Source of the DNA: Robertmurraya sp. FSL R5-0851
Lineage (GTDB): Bacteria > Bacillota > Bacilli > Bacillales > Cytobacillaceae
Reading direction: 5' to 3'
DNA length: 64,000 nucleotides
NCBI RefSeq assembly: GCF_038002965.1
Contig: NZ_JBBOOE010000001.1
Coordinates: 1,779,001-1,843,000 of the forward strand
How positions within the stretch are numbered: the stretch's first letter is position 1; the number at the start of each line of letters is the position of its first letter. The notes under the pieces are model-generated. The model saw only the letters and a program-made list of their open reading frames with translations, was not told the origin of the DNA and ran no database searches. Below, one piece after another: positions 36,856-46,620 of the stretch. Made by a program: the position numbers and the translations under genes.

Positions 36856-37112
36856 AGCAGTTGCCTGAAAGATACTACCAATTAATGGAGGAAATTCAAG
36901 CCGCCGACTTTGTTCTAGTAGAACTCACGTTATACCTTGATACTCATCAAACCGATCAACAAGCGATGCAGCAATTTAATCAATTCGCACAATACAGTAA
37001 ACAGCTTAAACAACAGTTTGAAGCAGAGTTCGGTCCACTACTTCAATATGGAAATAGTTATACTGATGCAAATTGGAGTTGGGGAACATCTCCTTGGCCG
37101 TGGCAGGTGTAG
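36852..37112 (+). CDS. cotJB: Spore coat protein CotJB
   Basis: 86 residues with GTG start overlapping the cotJA stop; GGGGCAGGAGAA upstream. CotJB pattern: YYQLMEEIQAADFVLVELTL and LYLDTHQTDQQAMQQFNQ, ending with a Trp-rich tail (ANWSWGTSPWPW). Coat component of the CotJ complex. Confidence 0.92.
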   Translation: MKQLPERYYQLMEEIQAADFVLVELTLYLDTHQTDQQAMQQFNQFAQYSKQLKQQFEAEFGPLLQYGNSYTDANWSWGTSPWPWQV

Positions 37113-37127
37113 AAAGGGAGGATAAAC

Positions 37128-37697
37128 ATGTGGATTTACGAAAAGAAACTGCAATATCCGGTAAAAGTAACAACCTGTAATCCAACCTTAGCAAAATTCT
37201 TGATCGAACAATATGGTGGAGCAGATGGGGAATTGGCTGCTGCGTTAAGATACTTAAACCAAAGATATACCATTCCAGATAAAGTGGTTGGTCTGTTAAC
37301 AGACATAGGAACAGAGGAATTTGCCCACTTAGAAATGATTGCAACGATGATTTATAAGTTAACAAAGGATGCGACACCCGAGCAATTAAAGGCTGCCGGT
37401 ATATCAGATCATTACGCCAATCATGATTCGGCTATCTTTTATCATAATGCTGCTGGGGTTCCTTTTACTGCTTCGTATATTCAAGCAAAGGGTGATCCTA
37501 TTGCCGATCTCTACGAGGATATCGCAGCAGAAGAAAAGGCAAGAGCTACGTATCAATGGATTATAGATATGTCAGATGATCCTGATTTAAATGATTCACT
37601 CCGCTTTTTAAGGGAAAGGGAGGTCATTCATTCGCAAAGATTTCGTGAGGCTGTTGAGCTATTGAAGGAAGAAAGAGATCGAAAAAAGATATTTTAA
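37128..37697 (+). CDS. cotJC: Spore coat protein CotJC (manganese-catalase-like)
   Basis: 189 residues. Manganese-catalase/ferritin-like fold with metal-ligand Glu and His residues in GGADGELAAALRYLNQRY, GTEEFAHLEMIATMIY near residue 65, and later EDIAAEEKARATYQW near 128 and EREVIHSQRFREAVE near 165. Ribosome binding site GAAAGGGAGGATAAAC. Last gene of cotJABC, followed by a strong terminator. Members may destroy peroxide during coat assembly. Confidence 0.94.
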   Translation: MWIYEKKLQYPVKVTTCNPTLAKFLIEQYGGADGELAAALRYLNQRYTIPDKVVGLLTDIGTEEFAHLEMIATMIYKLTKDATPEQLKAAGISDHYANHDSAIFYHNAAGVPFTASYIQAKGDPIADLYEDIAAEEKARATYQWIIDMSDDPDLNDSLRFLREREVIHSQRFREAVELLKEERDRKKIF

Positions 37698-37706
37698 AAT
37701 AATAAA

Positions 37707-37753
37707 ACAAGAGATTCCAGGTGAAAAGTAAAGCTGGCATCTCTTGTTTTTTC
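37707..37753 (+). terminator. Rho-independent terminator of cotJABC
   Basis: ACAAGAGAT (37707-37715) plus CCAG pair with CTGG plus ATCTCTTGT (37739-37747), followed by TTTTTT. Confidence 0.88.
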
Positions 37754-37922
37754 ATGCTCTGTCCCTTTATCAGAGTAGTAAACTACCATTCTAATATACT
37801 AAAATTTACCAATTTTCTATTGACCTTTCTAAAAACACCAACTTACAATAGAATTATAAAAACTTTCAGAATATATTATTTGAATGTTAGTCACTTAAAG
37901 AGGTGAAGGTGGAGGGAGCATC

Positions 37923-39413
37923 ATGAAGGTTGTGTTAACAGGTCAATCCTTAACGCTTGCGCAAGTAAAGGATGTTTGCTATGGCTTTGCGACGGTAGAG
38001 ATAGAAGAAGCAAGTATGAGGAAAGTTGAGGAATCTCGATACTCTGTCGAGGAAATTGTATCAAGAAAGAAAACGATCTATGGAATTACTACCGGCTTTG
38101 GGAAATTTAGTGATGTCATGATTGCGGAAACAGATGTGAATGATTTGCAGTTAAATTTAATCCGCTCTCACGCATGTGGAGTGGGTGATCCATTTCCAGA
38201 AATTGTCTCACGTGCAATGGTGCTCCTCCGTCTAAATGCTCTTCTCAAAGGATTTTCAGGAGTAAGGGTAGAGATCATTAAACAGCTTCAAACCCTATTA
38301 AATGAGCGAATCCATCCGGTTGTACCCCAGCAAGGCTCGTTGGGCGCATCAGGAGACCTAGCTCCTTTATCACATTTAGCACTCGTACTTATTGGTGAAG
38401 GACAAGTGCATTTTGAAGGTGGAATATATGAAGCGAACCTCGTTCTAAAAGAAAAAGGAATTCAACCTATTTCTTTAAAGGCAAAGGAGGGTTTGGCCTT
38501 AATTAATGGAACACAAGCAATGACAGCGCAGGGCGTTATTAATTGGATTGAATCAATGAGATTGTTTTACCAAAGTGAAATGATTGCAGCTATGACGTTT
38601 GAAGGTTTAGAAGGAATCATTGATGCCTTTCATCCAGCTATTCATGAGGCTCGTGGATATGTGCAACAAACAGAAGTTGCTGCAAGAATGTGTGAGCTAC
38701 TTAAAGAAAGTAAGCTTATCACAAATCAAGGTGAAAAGAGAGTTCAAGATGCGTATTCTTTACGATGCATTCCTCAGGTACATGGTGCGACGTTACAAGC
38801 GCTTGATTATGTAAAGGAAAAGCTCGAAATTGAAATGAATGCAGCAACCGATAACCCGCTAATCTTTAATGGTGGTCAGATGGTCATATCAGGTGGGAAT
38901 TTCCACGGTCAACCAATCGCGTTTGCTATGGATTTTATGAAAATTGCCATGGCTGAACTCGCTAATATTTCAGAGCGTCGAATTGAACGGCTCGTAAACC
39001 CGGGATTAAATGACCTTCCACCGTTTTTAAGTCCTCAACCTGGATTACAGTCTGGAGCAATGATTATGCAGTATTGTGCAGCTTCCCTCGTTTCTGAAAA
39101 CAAAACTCTAGCCCATCCAGCAAGTGTAGACTCTATACCATCCTCTGCCAATCAAGAAGACCACGTAAGTATGGGAACTATCGCTTCAAGGCACGCTTAT
39201 ATGATTATTCAAAATGTGCGACGTGTCCTAGCCATTGAATGCATATGTGCCCTTCAGGCCGTTCAATACAGAGGGATTGAAAAAATGGCACCAGTCACCC
39301 TAGCTTTTTATAAAGAAGTAAGAAAAATCGTCCCATCAATTGATAGTGATCGAGTGTATTCAAAAGATATTGAGGAAATGGCTGCCTGGTTGAAGAAAAG
39401 GGATATAAGATGA
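37923..39413 (+). CDS. hutH: Histidine ammonia-lyase
   Basis: 496 residues. The MIO cofactor triad Ala-Ser-Gly is in [15 protein letters not shown] near residues 141-144, as in other HutH proteins. [19 protein letters not shown] near 310, and the [13 protein letters not shown] region are present. It deaminates histidine to urocanate. GGTGGAGGGAGCATC precedes the ATG. First gene of the hut operon here; no hutP leader regulator is seen upstream, so control differs from B. subtilis or lies elsewhere. Confidence 0.96.
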   Translation: MKVVLTGQSLTLAQVKDVCYGFATVEIEEASMRKVEESRYSVEEIVSRKKTIYGITTGFGKFSDVMIAETDVNDLQLNLIRSHACGVGDPFPEIVSRAMVLLRLNALLKGFSGVRVEIIKQLQTLLNERIHPVVPQQGSLGASGDLAPLSHLALVLIGEGQVHFEGGIYEANLVLKEKGIQPISLKAKEGLALINGTQAMTAQGVINWIESMRLFYQSEMIAAMTFEGLEGIIDAFHPAIHEARGYVQQTEVAARMCELLKESKLITNQGEKRVQDAYSLRCIPQVHGATLQALDYVKEKLEIEMNAATDNPLIFNGGQMVISGGNFHGQPIAFAMDFMKIAMAELANISERRIERLVNPGLNDLPPFLSPQPGLQSGAMIMQYCAASLVSENKTLAHPASVDSIPSSANQEDHVSMGTIASRHAYMIIQNVRRVLAIECICALQAVQYRGIEKMAPVTLAFYKEVRKIVPSIDSDRVYSKDIEEMAAWLKKRDIR

Positions 39414-39468
39414 ACAATAATTCCAAAATAACCACCACACACTGAGTCAAAAAAGGAGGATATGTTCA

Positions 39469-41139
39469 ATGAATACTAATCAAAATCGTGTAGTTATAGC
39501 CAAAAGAGGAAATGAAATGGAGTGCAAAGGTTGGGAACAGGAAGCGGCACTTCGCATGCTTTGTAATAATTTAGATCCTGATGTGGCGGAGAAACCGGAG
39601 GAGCTTGTCGTGTATGGTGGAATTGGAAAAGCTGCTCGAAATTGGGAGGCATTTGACGCAATCGTTGAAACGTTAAAAAGGCTTGAAAACGATGAAACGT
39701 TGCTCATTCAATCCGGGAAACCTGTAGCCGTTTTCAAAACACATGCGGCTGCACCTCGTGTTCTTTTATCCAATTCCGTCATTGTTCCAAAGTGGGCAAA
39801 CTGGGAACATTTTCACGAGTTGGATCAAAAGGGACTCATGATGTATGGACAAATGACGGCAGGTAGTTGGATCTACATTGGAACGCAAGGGATTTTACAA
39901 GGTACGTATGAAACGTTTGCTGAGTTAGCTAGGCAGCATTTTGGTGGTTCCTTACAGGGTACCATCACCTTAACTGCAGGTTTGGGTGGAATGGGAGGCG
40001 CTCAGCCTTTGGCAGTTACGATGAACCGAGGAGTCTGTATCGCGGTTGAGGTTGACGTAGAGCGGATACAAAAAAGAATCAAAACGAAATATTGTGATCG
40101 AGTTACACACTCCATAGATGAGGCAATTGCCTGGGCACTGGAGGCGAAGTTAAAGGGCTTACCACTTTCCGTTGCTCTCGTTGGTAACGCTGCTGATGTT
40201 CATCACAAACTGTTACAAAAGAAGATTCCTATAGACATAGTGACCGATCAAACATCCGCGCATGATCCGCTTAATGGTTATATTCCTAGTGGTCTTTCAT
40301 TAGAGAATGCTCAAAAACTTCGAAATTCGGATCCTGGTAAATATATTAGTTTGTCAAAAAAATCTATGATGTCACATGTTCAAGCAATGCTTGAGTTTCA
40401 AAGAGTTGGCTCCATTACTTTTGACTACGGTAATAATATTCGACAGGTGGCGTTTGATGAAGGGGAACCAAACGCATTTGATTTTCCAGGCTTTGTACCT
40501 GCTTTTATTCGACCATTGTTCTGTGAAGGAAAAGGTCCGTTTCGCTGGGCAGCTTTATCAGGGGACCCCAATGATATTTACCGTACTGATCAGTTAATCA
40601 GAGAGCTTTTTCCTGAAAATGAACCATTGCAAAGATGGATTACCATGGCTCAAGAAAAGGTGAGTTTCCAAGGCCTTCCGTCTCGTATTTGCTGGTTAAG
40701 ATATGGTGAACGAGTGAAAATGGGCCTTGCGATTAATGAGTTGGTGAAGAAAAGAGAGCTAAACGCACCAATCGTTATTGGGCGTGATCATTTAGATTGC
40801 GGCTCAGTGGCATCTCCAAACAGAGAGACAGAAGCAATGAAAGATGGAAGTGATACTGTAGGTGATTGGGCTATTTTAAATGCATTAATCAATGTGGCTG
40901 CAGGCGGTTCTTGGATTTCTGTTCATCATGGAGGCGGTGTTGGCATGGGCTATTCTCTGCATGCCGGAATGGTTGTTGTAGCTGACGGGACAGAACTAGC
41001 AGAGGAAAGACTACAACGTGTGTTAACGACGGATCCTGGTATGGGAATTGTCCGCCATGCTGACGCGGGATATGAAAAGGCTATAGAAGTGGCAAAAGAA
41101 AAAGACGTGGATATTCCGATGCTCCGTCAGAAAAAATGA
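39469..41139 (+). CDS. hutU: Urocanate hydratase
   Basis: 556 residues. NAD-binding [19 protein letters not shown] near residue 165, [17 protein letters not shown] near 440, and the active-site cysteine region [10 protein letters not shown] near 405. It converts urocanate to imidazolone propionate. AAAAAAGGAGGATATGTTC precedes the ATG. It follows hutH by 55 bases. The next step genes hutI and hutG are not present: only a 36-residue hutG remnant follows. Confidence 0.96.
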   Translation: MNTNQNRVVIAKRGNEMECKGWEQEAALRMLCNNLDPDVAEKPEELVVYGGIGKAARNWEAFDAIVETLKRLENDETLLIQSGKPVAVFKTHAAAPRVLLSNSVIVPKWANWEHFHELDQKGLMMYGQMTAGSWIYIGTQGILQGTYETFAELARQHFGGSLQGTITLTAGLGGMGGAQPLAVTMNRGVCIAVEVDVERIQKRIKTKYCDRVTHSIDEAIAWALEAKLKGLPLSVALVGNAADVHHKLLQKKIPIDIVTDQTSAHDPLNGYIPSGLSLENAQKLRNSDPGKYISLSKKSMMSHVQAMLEFQRVGSITFDYGNNIRQVAFDEGEPNAFDFPGFVPAFIRPLFCEGKGPFRWAALSGDPNDIYRTDQLIRELFPENEPLQRWITMAQEKVSFQGLPSRICWLRYGERVKMGLAINELVKKRELNAPIVIGRDHLDCGSVASPNRETEAMKDGSDTVGDWAILNALINVAAGGSWISVHHGGGVGMGYSLHAGMVVVADGTELAEERLQRVLTTDPGMGIVRHADAGYEKAIEVAKEKDVDIPMLRQKK

Positions 41140-41163
41140 TATTTTCAGAGAAAGGTGATTACG

Positions 41164-41274
41164 ATGTACGATTTGAAAGCAATGGATATTGTTGAAGTTG
41201 ATCCATCTAAAGATATTCGTGATATGACAACAAGACTTGCTGCCTATACAATGCTGAAGTTTATGTATTTGTAA
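41164..41274 (+). pseudogene. hutG: C-terminal remnant of formimidoylglutamase (hutG)
   Basis: ATG 41164 with AAAGGTGATTACG upstream opens a 36-residue frame, MYDLKAMDIVEVDPSKDIRD followed by MTTRLAAYTMLKFMYL. The stretch MDIVEVDPSKDIRDMTTRLA is the C-terminal strand-helix of arginase-family formimidoylglutamases (the family pattern is DxVEVxPxxDxxxxTxxLA). A ~310-residue enzyme with its manganese site has been lost, apparently by a deletion that also removed hutI. I infer that the ribosome binding site belongs to the gene that once followed hutU. Confidence 0.7.
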
Positions 41275-41286
41275 GGTTTATATAAT

Positions 41287-41328
41287 AGAAAAGGAGTAGC
41301 TTTTCAAATAGCTACTCCTTTTCTATTA
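41287..41328. terminator. Bidirectional terminator between hutU and the LLM oxidoreductase gene
   Basis: AGAAAAGGAGTAGC (41287-41300) pairs with GCTACTCCTTTTCT (41311-41324). Confidence 0.9.
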
Positions 41329-42324
41329 TTTTCTTAAAGCATCTGCGACAATCTCGTATGAGTTCAGTCTTGCTTCGTGGTCAAATATTTGTGTATGAAT
41401 CATTAATTCGTCTGCTTGTGTGTCATGTAAAAAGTCCTCGAGCTTTGCTTTTACCGTGTCACGGTCCCCGACTATTGGTTCACCAAACTGCTGAATGAGT
41501 GTTTGCTTTTCATACGGACTCCAAATCTCATCCATGTTATCAACAGGTGGTGGAAGCTGACCAGGGTTACCTCTAATCAGATTAAGAAATTGTTGCTGCA
41601 TGCTGGTTGCTAGTTTTTTCGCTTCTTCACCAGTATCTGCCGCAACGACATTTGCCGCAACCATTGCGTATGGTTTGTCTAACACTTCAGAAGGACGGAA
41701 ATGTTGGCGGTATAATTGCAAAGCAGGTAAAGTGTATAAAGGAGAAAAATGGCTAGCAAAGGCGAAAGGAAGCCCTAGTTGTCCGGCAAGTTGCGCACTA
41801 AAACCGCTTGACCCAAGAAGCCAAATAGGAACCGTTTGACCTTCTCCAGGAAAGGCACGGACCCTTTTATCATCACTCGGTATGAAATAGGATTGTAATT
41901 CCTCTAGTTGCTCAGGAAAATCGTTTCCATCACTTCTTCTCTCTCTTCTTAATGCATGAGCCGTGATTTGGTCGGTTCCAGGAGCACGGCCAAGTCCTAA
42001 ATCAATTCGGCCAGGAAACAATGCTTCAAGTGTGCCAAACTGTTCTGCGATAACAAGAGGAGCATGGTTAGGCAGCATAATTCCTCCTGAACCAACACGG
42101 ATTTTTGACGTATGACCAGCCACATGAGAGATAACGACTGAGGTGGCTGCACTAGCTATTCCTGGCATATTGTGATGCTCTGCTAACCAATAGCGATGGT
42201 AACCTAATGATTCGACATGCTGAGCTAGAGCGGCTGAATTACGCAACGCTTGTGATGCAGATCCTCCTTGTACAATGGGAACTAAATCCAATACAGAAAG
42301 AGGGATATTTTTATTTTCAATCAT
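41326..42324 (-). CDS. LLM-class flavin-dependent oxidoreductase (luciferase-like)
   Basis: 332 residues from ATG 42324 (AAGAAG nine bases upstream). Luciferase-like monooxygenase pattern: [20 protein letters not shown] at the start, [20 protein letters not shown] near 45, [20 protein letters not shown] near 80 and [14 protein letters not shown] near 105. The subgroup (YvbT/YceB-like) is found in most Bacillus; its substrates are unknown. It would use FMNH2 or F420. Monocistronic. Confidence 0.9.
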   Translation of the reverse strand: MIENKNIPLSVLDLVPIVQGGSASQALRNSAALAQHVESLGYHRYWLAEHHNMPGIASAATSVVISHVAGHTSKIRVGSGGIMLPNHAPLVIAEQFGTLEALFPGRIDLGLGRAPGTDQITAHALRRERRSDGNDFPEQLEELQSYFIPSDDKRVRAFPGEGQTVPIWLLGSSGFSAQLAGQLGLPFAFASHFSPLYTLPALQLYRQHFRPSEVLDKPYAMVAANVVAADTGEEAKKLATSMQQQFLNLIRGNPGQLPPPVDNMDEIWSPYEKQTLIQQFGEPIVGDRDTVKAKLEDFLHDTQADELMIHTQIFDHEARLNSYEIVADALRK

Positions 42325-42457
42325 ACTTATCATCTTCTTTCGTTTTCCTAAATAATGAACAGTTGTATTTTAGCAAGTAATTGATACTTATCAAAATAAT
42401 TTGCCTTATAAATATGTTAAAATCATTTTATTGAATGATGTATTGGGGTTGGAATAA

Positions 42458-43456
42458 ATGACAAAAGTCGGTTTAGTTATGAGAAAGATACAGTTTAGTG
42501 AGGCACAAGGTCCTCGAATATTTGCTGAACGTTTAAAAGATATCTCAAGAGAACTGGGGATAGAAATCGTATTTATTTCTCCTGAAAGACATGTAAGTGG
42601 ATATGATTGGCTTCCAGGTTATGAACATGAAAAAGGAGACCTTGTCAATTATGATATCGTCTTAGACCAAATCTATTCCCAAAATATAGACCATGTGATT
42701 TATACAGTCTCTGGTTTTACTTTTTTAAATATGTTTTTAAAGAATAGTGTTTTATTTCCACATAGCTTCCCAGATCCAGCATTAACAGGATATGAAATGA
42801 TGAAGCCGTTTTACTCTATTGTGGACAAGGCCATCGTTCAAACAGAATTTTTAAAAGGGGAAATGGCGAGAAACTTTGGTGTTCACGATGTGACTGTTAT
42901 ACCCATTGGCTTTAATGAAGAGATGGCAACCAAATATTATGACCCCTCCCAAGTAGTAAACAATCGACTCCTGTGGATTGGAAGAGATGAAGAAAACAGG
43001 CGTCCCGATCTAGTAATTGAGTATGCAAAGCAAAATCCTCAAACGGAAGTATTTATGGTTTTTGGGGGTGAGCGATACAGGGAAAGTATGAAAAAATATG
43101 ACATCCCTTCTAATGTGAAACTACAATTTGCTCTTTCACAAGACGAAGTTTTTACTTTGATGAATTCTTCCAAAGTGTACTGGAGCAGTTCAAAGTTTGA
43201 CACATTTGCCATGCCTTTAACCGAGGCACTATCTATGGGAAAGATTGTAGTTAAGCCTGAACATCCTTGCTACAACCATATTAGTGCACCACATTCCTTT
43301 GCTGGTAATGAGAAAAATTGGTTTGAGCTGGTAAATATGGCATTACATTCTCCTAGCCAAACATCAAGCGCCAATCGAGACTATGCGTTTAGTGCATTCT
43401 CTAGTACTGTAATGAAAAAAGGATATGAAAAATTTTTCGAGGGTTGGATAAAATAA
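42458..43456 (+). CDS. Glycosyltransferase family 1/GT4-like protein
   Basis: 332 residues. C-terminal GT-B domain: RLLWIGRDEENRRPDLVIEYA near residue 175, followed by KLQFALSQDEVFTLMNSSKVYW and the nucleotide-binding FAMPLTEALSMGKIVVKPEH near 262. The N-terminal domain lacks a strong signature. It would transfer a sugar from a nucleotide sugar, acceptor unknown. No other polysaccharide genes lie nearby. Confidence 0.72.
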   Translation: MTKVGLVMRKIQFSEAQGPRIFAERLKDISRELGIEIVFISPERHVSGYDWLPGYEHEKGDLVNYDIVLDQIYSQNIDHVIYTVSGFTFLNMFLKNSVLFPHSFPDPALTGYEMMKPFYSIVDKAIVQTEFLKGEMARNFGVHDVTVIPIGFNEEMATKYYDPSQVVNNRLLWIGRDEENRRPDLVIEYAKQNPQTEVFMVFGGERYRESMKKYDIPSNVKLQFALSQDEVFTLMNSSKVYWSSSKFDTFAMPLTEALSMGKIVVKPEHPCYNHISAPHSFAGNEKNWFELVNMALHSPSQTSSANRDYAFSAFSSTVMKKGYEKFFEGWIK

Positions 43457-43543
43457 AGTTGCTAGCATAACAACCTATCCGATAAGTGAACAATAAGGAG
43501 GGTGTAACATCACCCAATAACGATGTGTGGAGGGATTTGAGCG

Positions 43544-43717
43544 ATGAATATACGCGAAGGATTAATTCCAACTGCATTAGGTTCTGCTGTGACTGCTACT
43601 GGTTATGCATTGAAACAAAAACGTGGATCCAACAAAATGGTTGCAAATACGGTTTTTGGTTTCGGCTTAGCACATGTCGTTTTAGGGGTCATTGACTTAG
43701 TGCAACACCGTCGTTAA
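43544..43717 (+). CDS. 57-residue membrane protein, hypothetical
   Basis: ATG 43544 follows GTGGAGGGATTTGAGC. The product begins MNIREGLIPTALGSAVTATG and ends ANTVFGFGLAHVVLGVIDLV-QHRR: two small Gly/Ala-rich hydrophobic helices joined by a basic loop. Similar short proteins are frequent in Bacillus genomes (one group is mislabelled asparagine synthase in databases, as I recall). Function unknown. Another frame from 43486 overlaps but has no homology. Confidence 0.68.
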   Translation: MNIREGLIPTALGSAVTATGYALKQKRGSNKMVANTVFGFGLAHVVLGVIDLVQHRR

Positions 43718-43784
43718 AAGAAACGGGCAGCGAAGGCTGTCGTTTTCTCTTTTAAATGTTTACAATAATAATTTTATGTAAATT

Positions 43785-43818
43785 AAAAAAGTGGCTTTTA
43801 AAAAGAGCCACTTTTTTC
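43785..43818. terminator. Bidirectional terminator between two tiny genes
   Basis: AAAAAAGTGGCT (43785-43796) pairs with AGCCACTTTTTT (43805-43816). Confidence 0.9.
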
Positions 43819-43989
43819 TTATTTTTCCATCGAATGATAGTAGGCTAATTCTTTCTCAATTTCCTGTAGCCTTCCCTCAAGTTTTTCAACAGATTGATTA
43901 AAGGTTTCAAGCTTTTCAATATCGTTTTGAATTTGTACATATTCCACTTTAAGTTCTGAAATCTTTTGTTCAATTTCTTGATTGGTCAT
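43819..43989 (-). CDS. SE1832-like small coiled-coil protein
   Basis: 56 residues on the minus strand, ATG 43989 after AAAGAGGTGTAAATTC. The product begins MTNQEIEQKISELKVEYVQI and then has heptad-like spacing of Leu/Ile with Glu/Lys (NDIEKLETF, KLEGRLQEIEKELAYY), so a coiled coil. It matches my recollection of the SE1832 family of staphylococci and bacilli. Role unknown. Confidence 0.65.
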   Translation of the reverse strand: MTNQEIEQKISELKVEYVQIQNDIEKLETFNQSVEKLEGRLQEIEKELAYYHSMEK

Positions 43990-44076
43990 GAATTTACACC
44001 TCTTTCTAATTTTTCGTGCATAGTTTTAGTGTAGCGCAGAAACCTAAAATGTACAAAATAGTAAGGAGGTATGAAA

Positions 44077-44262
44077 ATGAGTGACTGGAATGAACAAGCG
44101 GCACCAAACAATAATCTTTCTCCTAAAACCATTCGTACATCAAAGCTTGTGGGACAGAAGAGTTTAAACACCCATGAATTTTCAGAAGAACTAGCAGATG
44201 GCGGGGAAAGAGATGATCTAATTAACAAGCAATTAAAAAGCCACCAGCCAGGTATGGGCTGA
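44077..44262 (+). CDS. 61-residue hydrophilic protein, hypothetical
   Basis: ATG 44077 is seven bases after AAGGAGG; the ATG at 44071 is too close. The product begins MSDWNEQAAPNNNLSPKTIR, then TSKLVGQKSLNTHEFSEELA and ends DDLINKQLKSHQPGMG. Acidic/Asn-rich, no membrane segment. No family recognised. Confidence 0.6.
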   Translation: MSDWNEQAAPNNNLSPKTIRTSKLVGQKSLNTHEFSEELADGGERDDLINKQLKSHQPGMG

Positions 44263-44272
44263 CCTCTTCGTT

Positions 44273-44299
44273 AAAGCACCCTTATGGGGTGCTTTTTTA
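44273..44299. terminator. Terminator between convergent tiny genes
   Basis: AAAGCACCC (44273-44281) pairs with GGGTGCTTT (44287-44295), followed by TTT. Confidence 0.9.
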
Positions 44300-44482
44300 T
44301 AAGTTTTCGTTTTGTTGTTTAATTTCATCTCCCGTAATGATTTGGTTTGCTAATTCTTGATCTTTGTGCTCATCAACGGAATCGCCAGGAATATTTTTTA
44401 AATTAGGAAAACCACCGCCATTTTGGATGGTCACTTGGTTTTGCCTGGCTGCATTGGTTAAGTATTCGTTATTTTTTTTCAA
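44297..44482 (-). CDS. 61-residue hydrophilic protein, hypothetical
   Basis: Minus strand; TTG 44482 is chosen because AAAAAAGGAG lies nine bases upstream, while the in-frame ATG directly touches that sequence. The product begins MKKNNEYLTNAARQNQVTIQ and includes NGGGFPNLKNIPGDSVDEHK. It is polar, Gln/Asn-rich and without a hydrophobic segment. No family recognised. Confidence 0.5.
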   Translation of the reverse strand: MKKNNEYLTNAARQNQVTIQNGGGFPNLKNIPGDSVDEHKDQELANQIITGDEIKQQNENL

Positions 44483-44609
44483 CCTTATCATCTCCTTTTT
44501 TATAGGCTTTGACAATTTTCTCTTGTTTATGCGATAGGTGTTCTGCAGGAATTTCCATGCTTTATTCATCTTTGTATGGAAAATATAAAGCTATAATAGG
44601 AGGGGACAT

Positions 44610-45869
44610 ATGCGCATTAATGACAAAAGAATTAAGGATATTCAAAATCATTCCGTTCGTTTTGACACCTATGAAGATTTATCCGAAATAATTGAGGTAG
44701 CTGGGGAAGCAGACTATGTTTTATTAGGAGAGGCAACCCATGGTACCAGTGAATTTTATAAAATTCGAGCTGAAATCACAAAGAAATTAATAGTAGAAAA
44801 GGGCTTCTCCTTTGTTGCTATCGAGGGAGATTGGCCGTCTTGTTTTACGGTCAATGAGTATGTAAAGGGCTATCGTGATGGTGAAGTAAAAGAAGCTTTT
44901 TCTCATTTTAACCGCTGGCCGACATGGATGTGGGCAAATGAAGAAGTTTTGGATTTTATCAATTGGTTAAAGCAGCATAACGAAAGGACTCATTCCCAAG
45001 TTGGTTTTTATGGAATTGATGTGTACAGTCTTTGGGAGTCGATGGATGAGATCATTTTCCAGCTAGAAAAAGTGTCACCTTCTCTAGTGGAACCAGCGAA
45101 AAAAGCTTTCGAATGCTTTGAACCATTTAACCGAAAAGCGGAAGACTATGCGGTGTCTGCCGCATTTTATGGTGAAGGTTGTACAGAGGAAGTGCTAAAT
45201 GTTTTAGTAACGCTTCAACAAAATAAGTTTAAATATGATGGGAGTAATGAGCAAGGGTTAAATATCGATATAAACAGCTTGGTGATGTTAAATGCGGAGC
45301 GATATTATCGGGCCATGGCTAAAAGGGGACCAGATGACTGGAATATACGAGATGGTCATATGGTAACCGCACTTGAAAAAATCATAGCAACACACCCCAA
45401 AAAGGCGAAATGCGTAGTGTGGGAGCATAATACCCATTTAGGAGATGCACGTGCTACAGATATGGCGGAGGAAGGATTAGTAAATGTTGGCCAATTGTTA
45501 AGAGAGAAACATGGAAATAGTGTATATTCAGTTGGTTTTGGTACACATCGTGGAACGGTAATTGCTGCACGCGAGTGGGGAGGAACGGTTGAGGTGCTCC
45601 CTGTTCCAAATGCCAGAATGGGAAGCTGGGAGTATTTACTCCATGAAGCTGGTCCTTTTAATAAATACTTTCTGTTTGATGATCATAACAGAGAGCTGTT
45701 TAATGATGTCATAGGCCATCGTGCCATCGGGGTAGTATATAATCCTGAAGTAGAGCATTTAGGGAATTATGTTCCAACTAGAGTTTCAGACCGGTACGAT
45801 TGTTTTATACATGTGGATGAAACAAGAGCCTTAACCCCATTATTTACAAAACAAGCTGTTAAAATATGA
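44610..45869 (+). CDS. Erythromycin esterase family protein
   Basis: 419 residues. Ere-family features: LLGEATHGTSEFYKIRAEIT with the catalytic histidine near residue 48, FVAIEGDWPSCFTVNEYVKG near 75, GFYGIDVYSLWESMDEI near 135, and CVVWEHNTHLGDARATDMAE with the second histidine near 275. Close Bacillus members are the 'succinoglycan biosynthesis/Ere-like' proteins, most of which do not confer macrolide resistance. AATAGGAGGGGACAT precedes the ATG. Monocistronic. Confidence 0.9.
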   Translation: MRINDKRIKDIQNHSVRFDTYEDLSEIIEVAGEADYVLLGEATHGTSEFYKIRAEITKKLIVEKGFSFVAIEGDWPSCFTVNEYVKGYRDGEVKEAFSHFNRWPTWMWANEEVLDFINWLKQHNERTHSQVGFYGIDVYSLWESMDEIIFQLEKVSPSLVEPAKKAFECFEPFNRKAEDYAVSAAFYGEGCTEEVLNVLVTLQQNKFKYDGSNEQGLNIDINSLVMLNAERYYRAMAKRGPDDWNIRDGHMVTALEKIIATHPKKAKCVVWEHNTHLGDARATDMAEEGLVNVGQLLREKHGNSVYSVGFGTHRGTVIAAREWGGTVEVLPVPNARMGSWEYLLHEAGPFNKYFLFDDHNRELFNDVIGHRAIGVVYNPEVEHLGNYVPTRVSDRYDCFIHVDETRALTPLFTKQAVKI

Positions 45870-45899
45870 AATCGGTTGGGTTTTCCCAACCGATTTCTA
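45868..45899. terminator. Terminator of the Ere-like gene
   Basis: GAAATCGGTTGGG (45868-45880) pairs with CCCAACCGATTTC (45885-45897). Confidence 0.85.
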
Positions 45900-45910
45900 T
45901 TGTTTTCTGC

Positions 45911-46156
45911 TTATTTTCCCATTCTTTGCTCAACCTGACGACATACCTCATCAGCAGAAAGACCGTTTGCTTCAATTACTGGCCCTTGAATGCTAGTATC
46001 AGACATTCCCATTACGTTTGAGTCAATCCCAGTAACTACACAGCATTCACAGCCTTGTACATCAGATTCTTGTTTTAGTTCAATTACATCGTATCCTTTT
46101 TCACGAAGGGCGCTCGTGATATTCGATAATGATTCTTCAACTCCAACTCTTGGCAT
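45911..46156 (-). CDS. YkuS family (UPF0180) protein
   Basis: 81 residues on the minus strand from ATG 46156, preceded by GGAGGAGGTGGTACAT. Family pattern: RVGVEESLSNITSALREKGY, then CCVVTGIDSNVMGM and IEANGLSADEVC. Small soluble protein of unknown function common in Bacillus. The upstream in-frame extension to 46210 has no ribosome binding site. Confidence 0.85.
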   Translation of the reverse strand: MPRVGVEESLSNITSALREKGYDVIELKQESDVQGCECCVVTGIDSNVMGMSDTSIQGPVIEANGLSADEVCRQVEQRMGK

Positions 46157-46378
46157 ATGTACCACCTCCTCCAACTCTAAGTTTCCCAAATGAATGTGGT
46201 TTAATTCCATCTTTTGTGTGATTGAAAGGGTGTGCTAATGAAACCATTTAATATATAACCGTATATAAGCATGCTGGTCCAAATTCCTATCTGGCAGAAT
46301 ACAAATCAAATTAATAGGATTCTTGGTTAATCACATAATAAAACGGTCATGTTCTATCATTATCTGGAGGGGAAAGTC

Positions 46379-46507
46379 ATGAGCAAAGCAGAAGAATTGA
46401 AACAGGAATTGCAGGTCTTGTCTGGTCGGCGTGAAAGGATGCAGAAGAACCTTTATGAAGTGGAAAAACGTATTAATGAGATTGTTAAGGAATTAAAAAA
46501 ATACTAA
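46379..46507 (+). CDS. 42-residue coiled-coil peptide, hypothetical
   Basis: ATG 46379 follows CTGGAGGGGAAAGTC. The product begins MSKAEELKQELQVLSGRRER, is very rich in Glu, Lys and Leu, and is predicted to be one amphipathic helix, ending EIVKELKKY. It is too short to assign and the reading frame has no upstream partner, but the ribosome binding site is strong. Confidence 0.5.
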   Translation: MSKAEELKQELQVLSGRRERMQKNLYEVEKRINEIVKELKKY

Positions 46508-46620
46508 ACGGAGTGGGAGTGTCCCTGTTGATTCAGCAGGAGGCACTTCCATTAGCTTTCTAACCTCCGTGCGTACATTCTTACTTGATTGTTTTTGTAT
46601 GGGTTTTTGACAGAATTATG

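Noticed and set aside
37721..37906. 61-codon frame between cotJC and hutH
   Set aside because: Starts inside the cotJ terminator stem and has no family signature.
43486..43695. 69-codon frame overlapping the small membrane protein
   Set aside because: Rich in Trp/Cys/Arg without pattern, in the wrong frame relative to the strong ribosome binding site at 43529.
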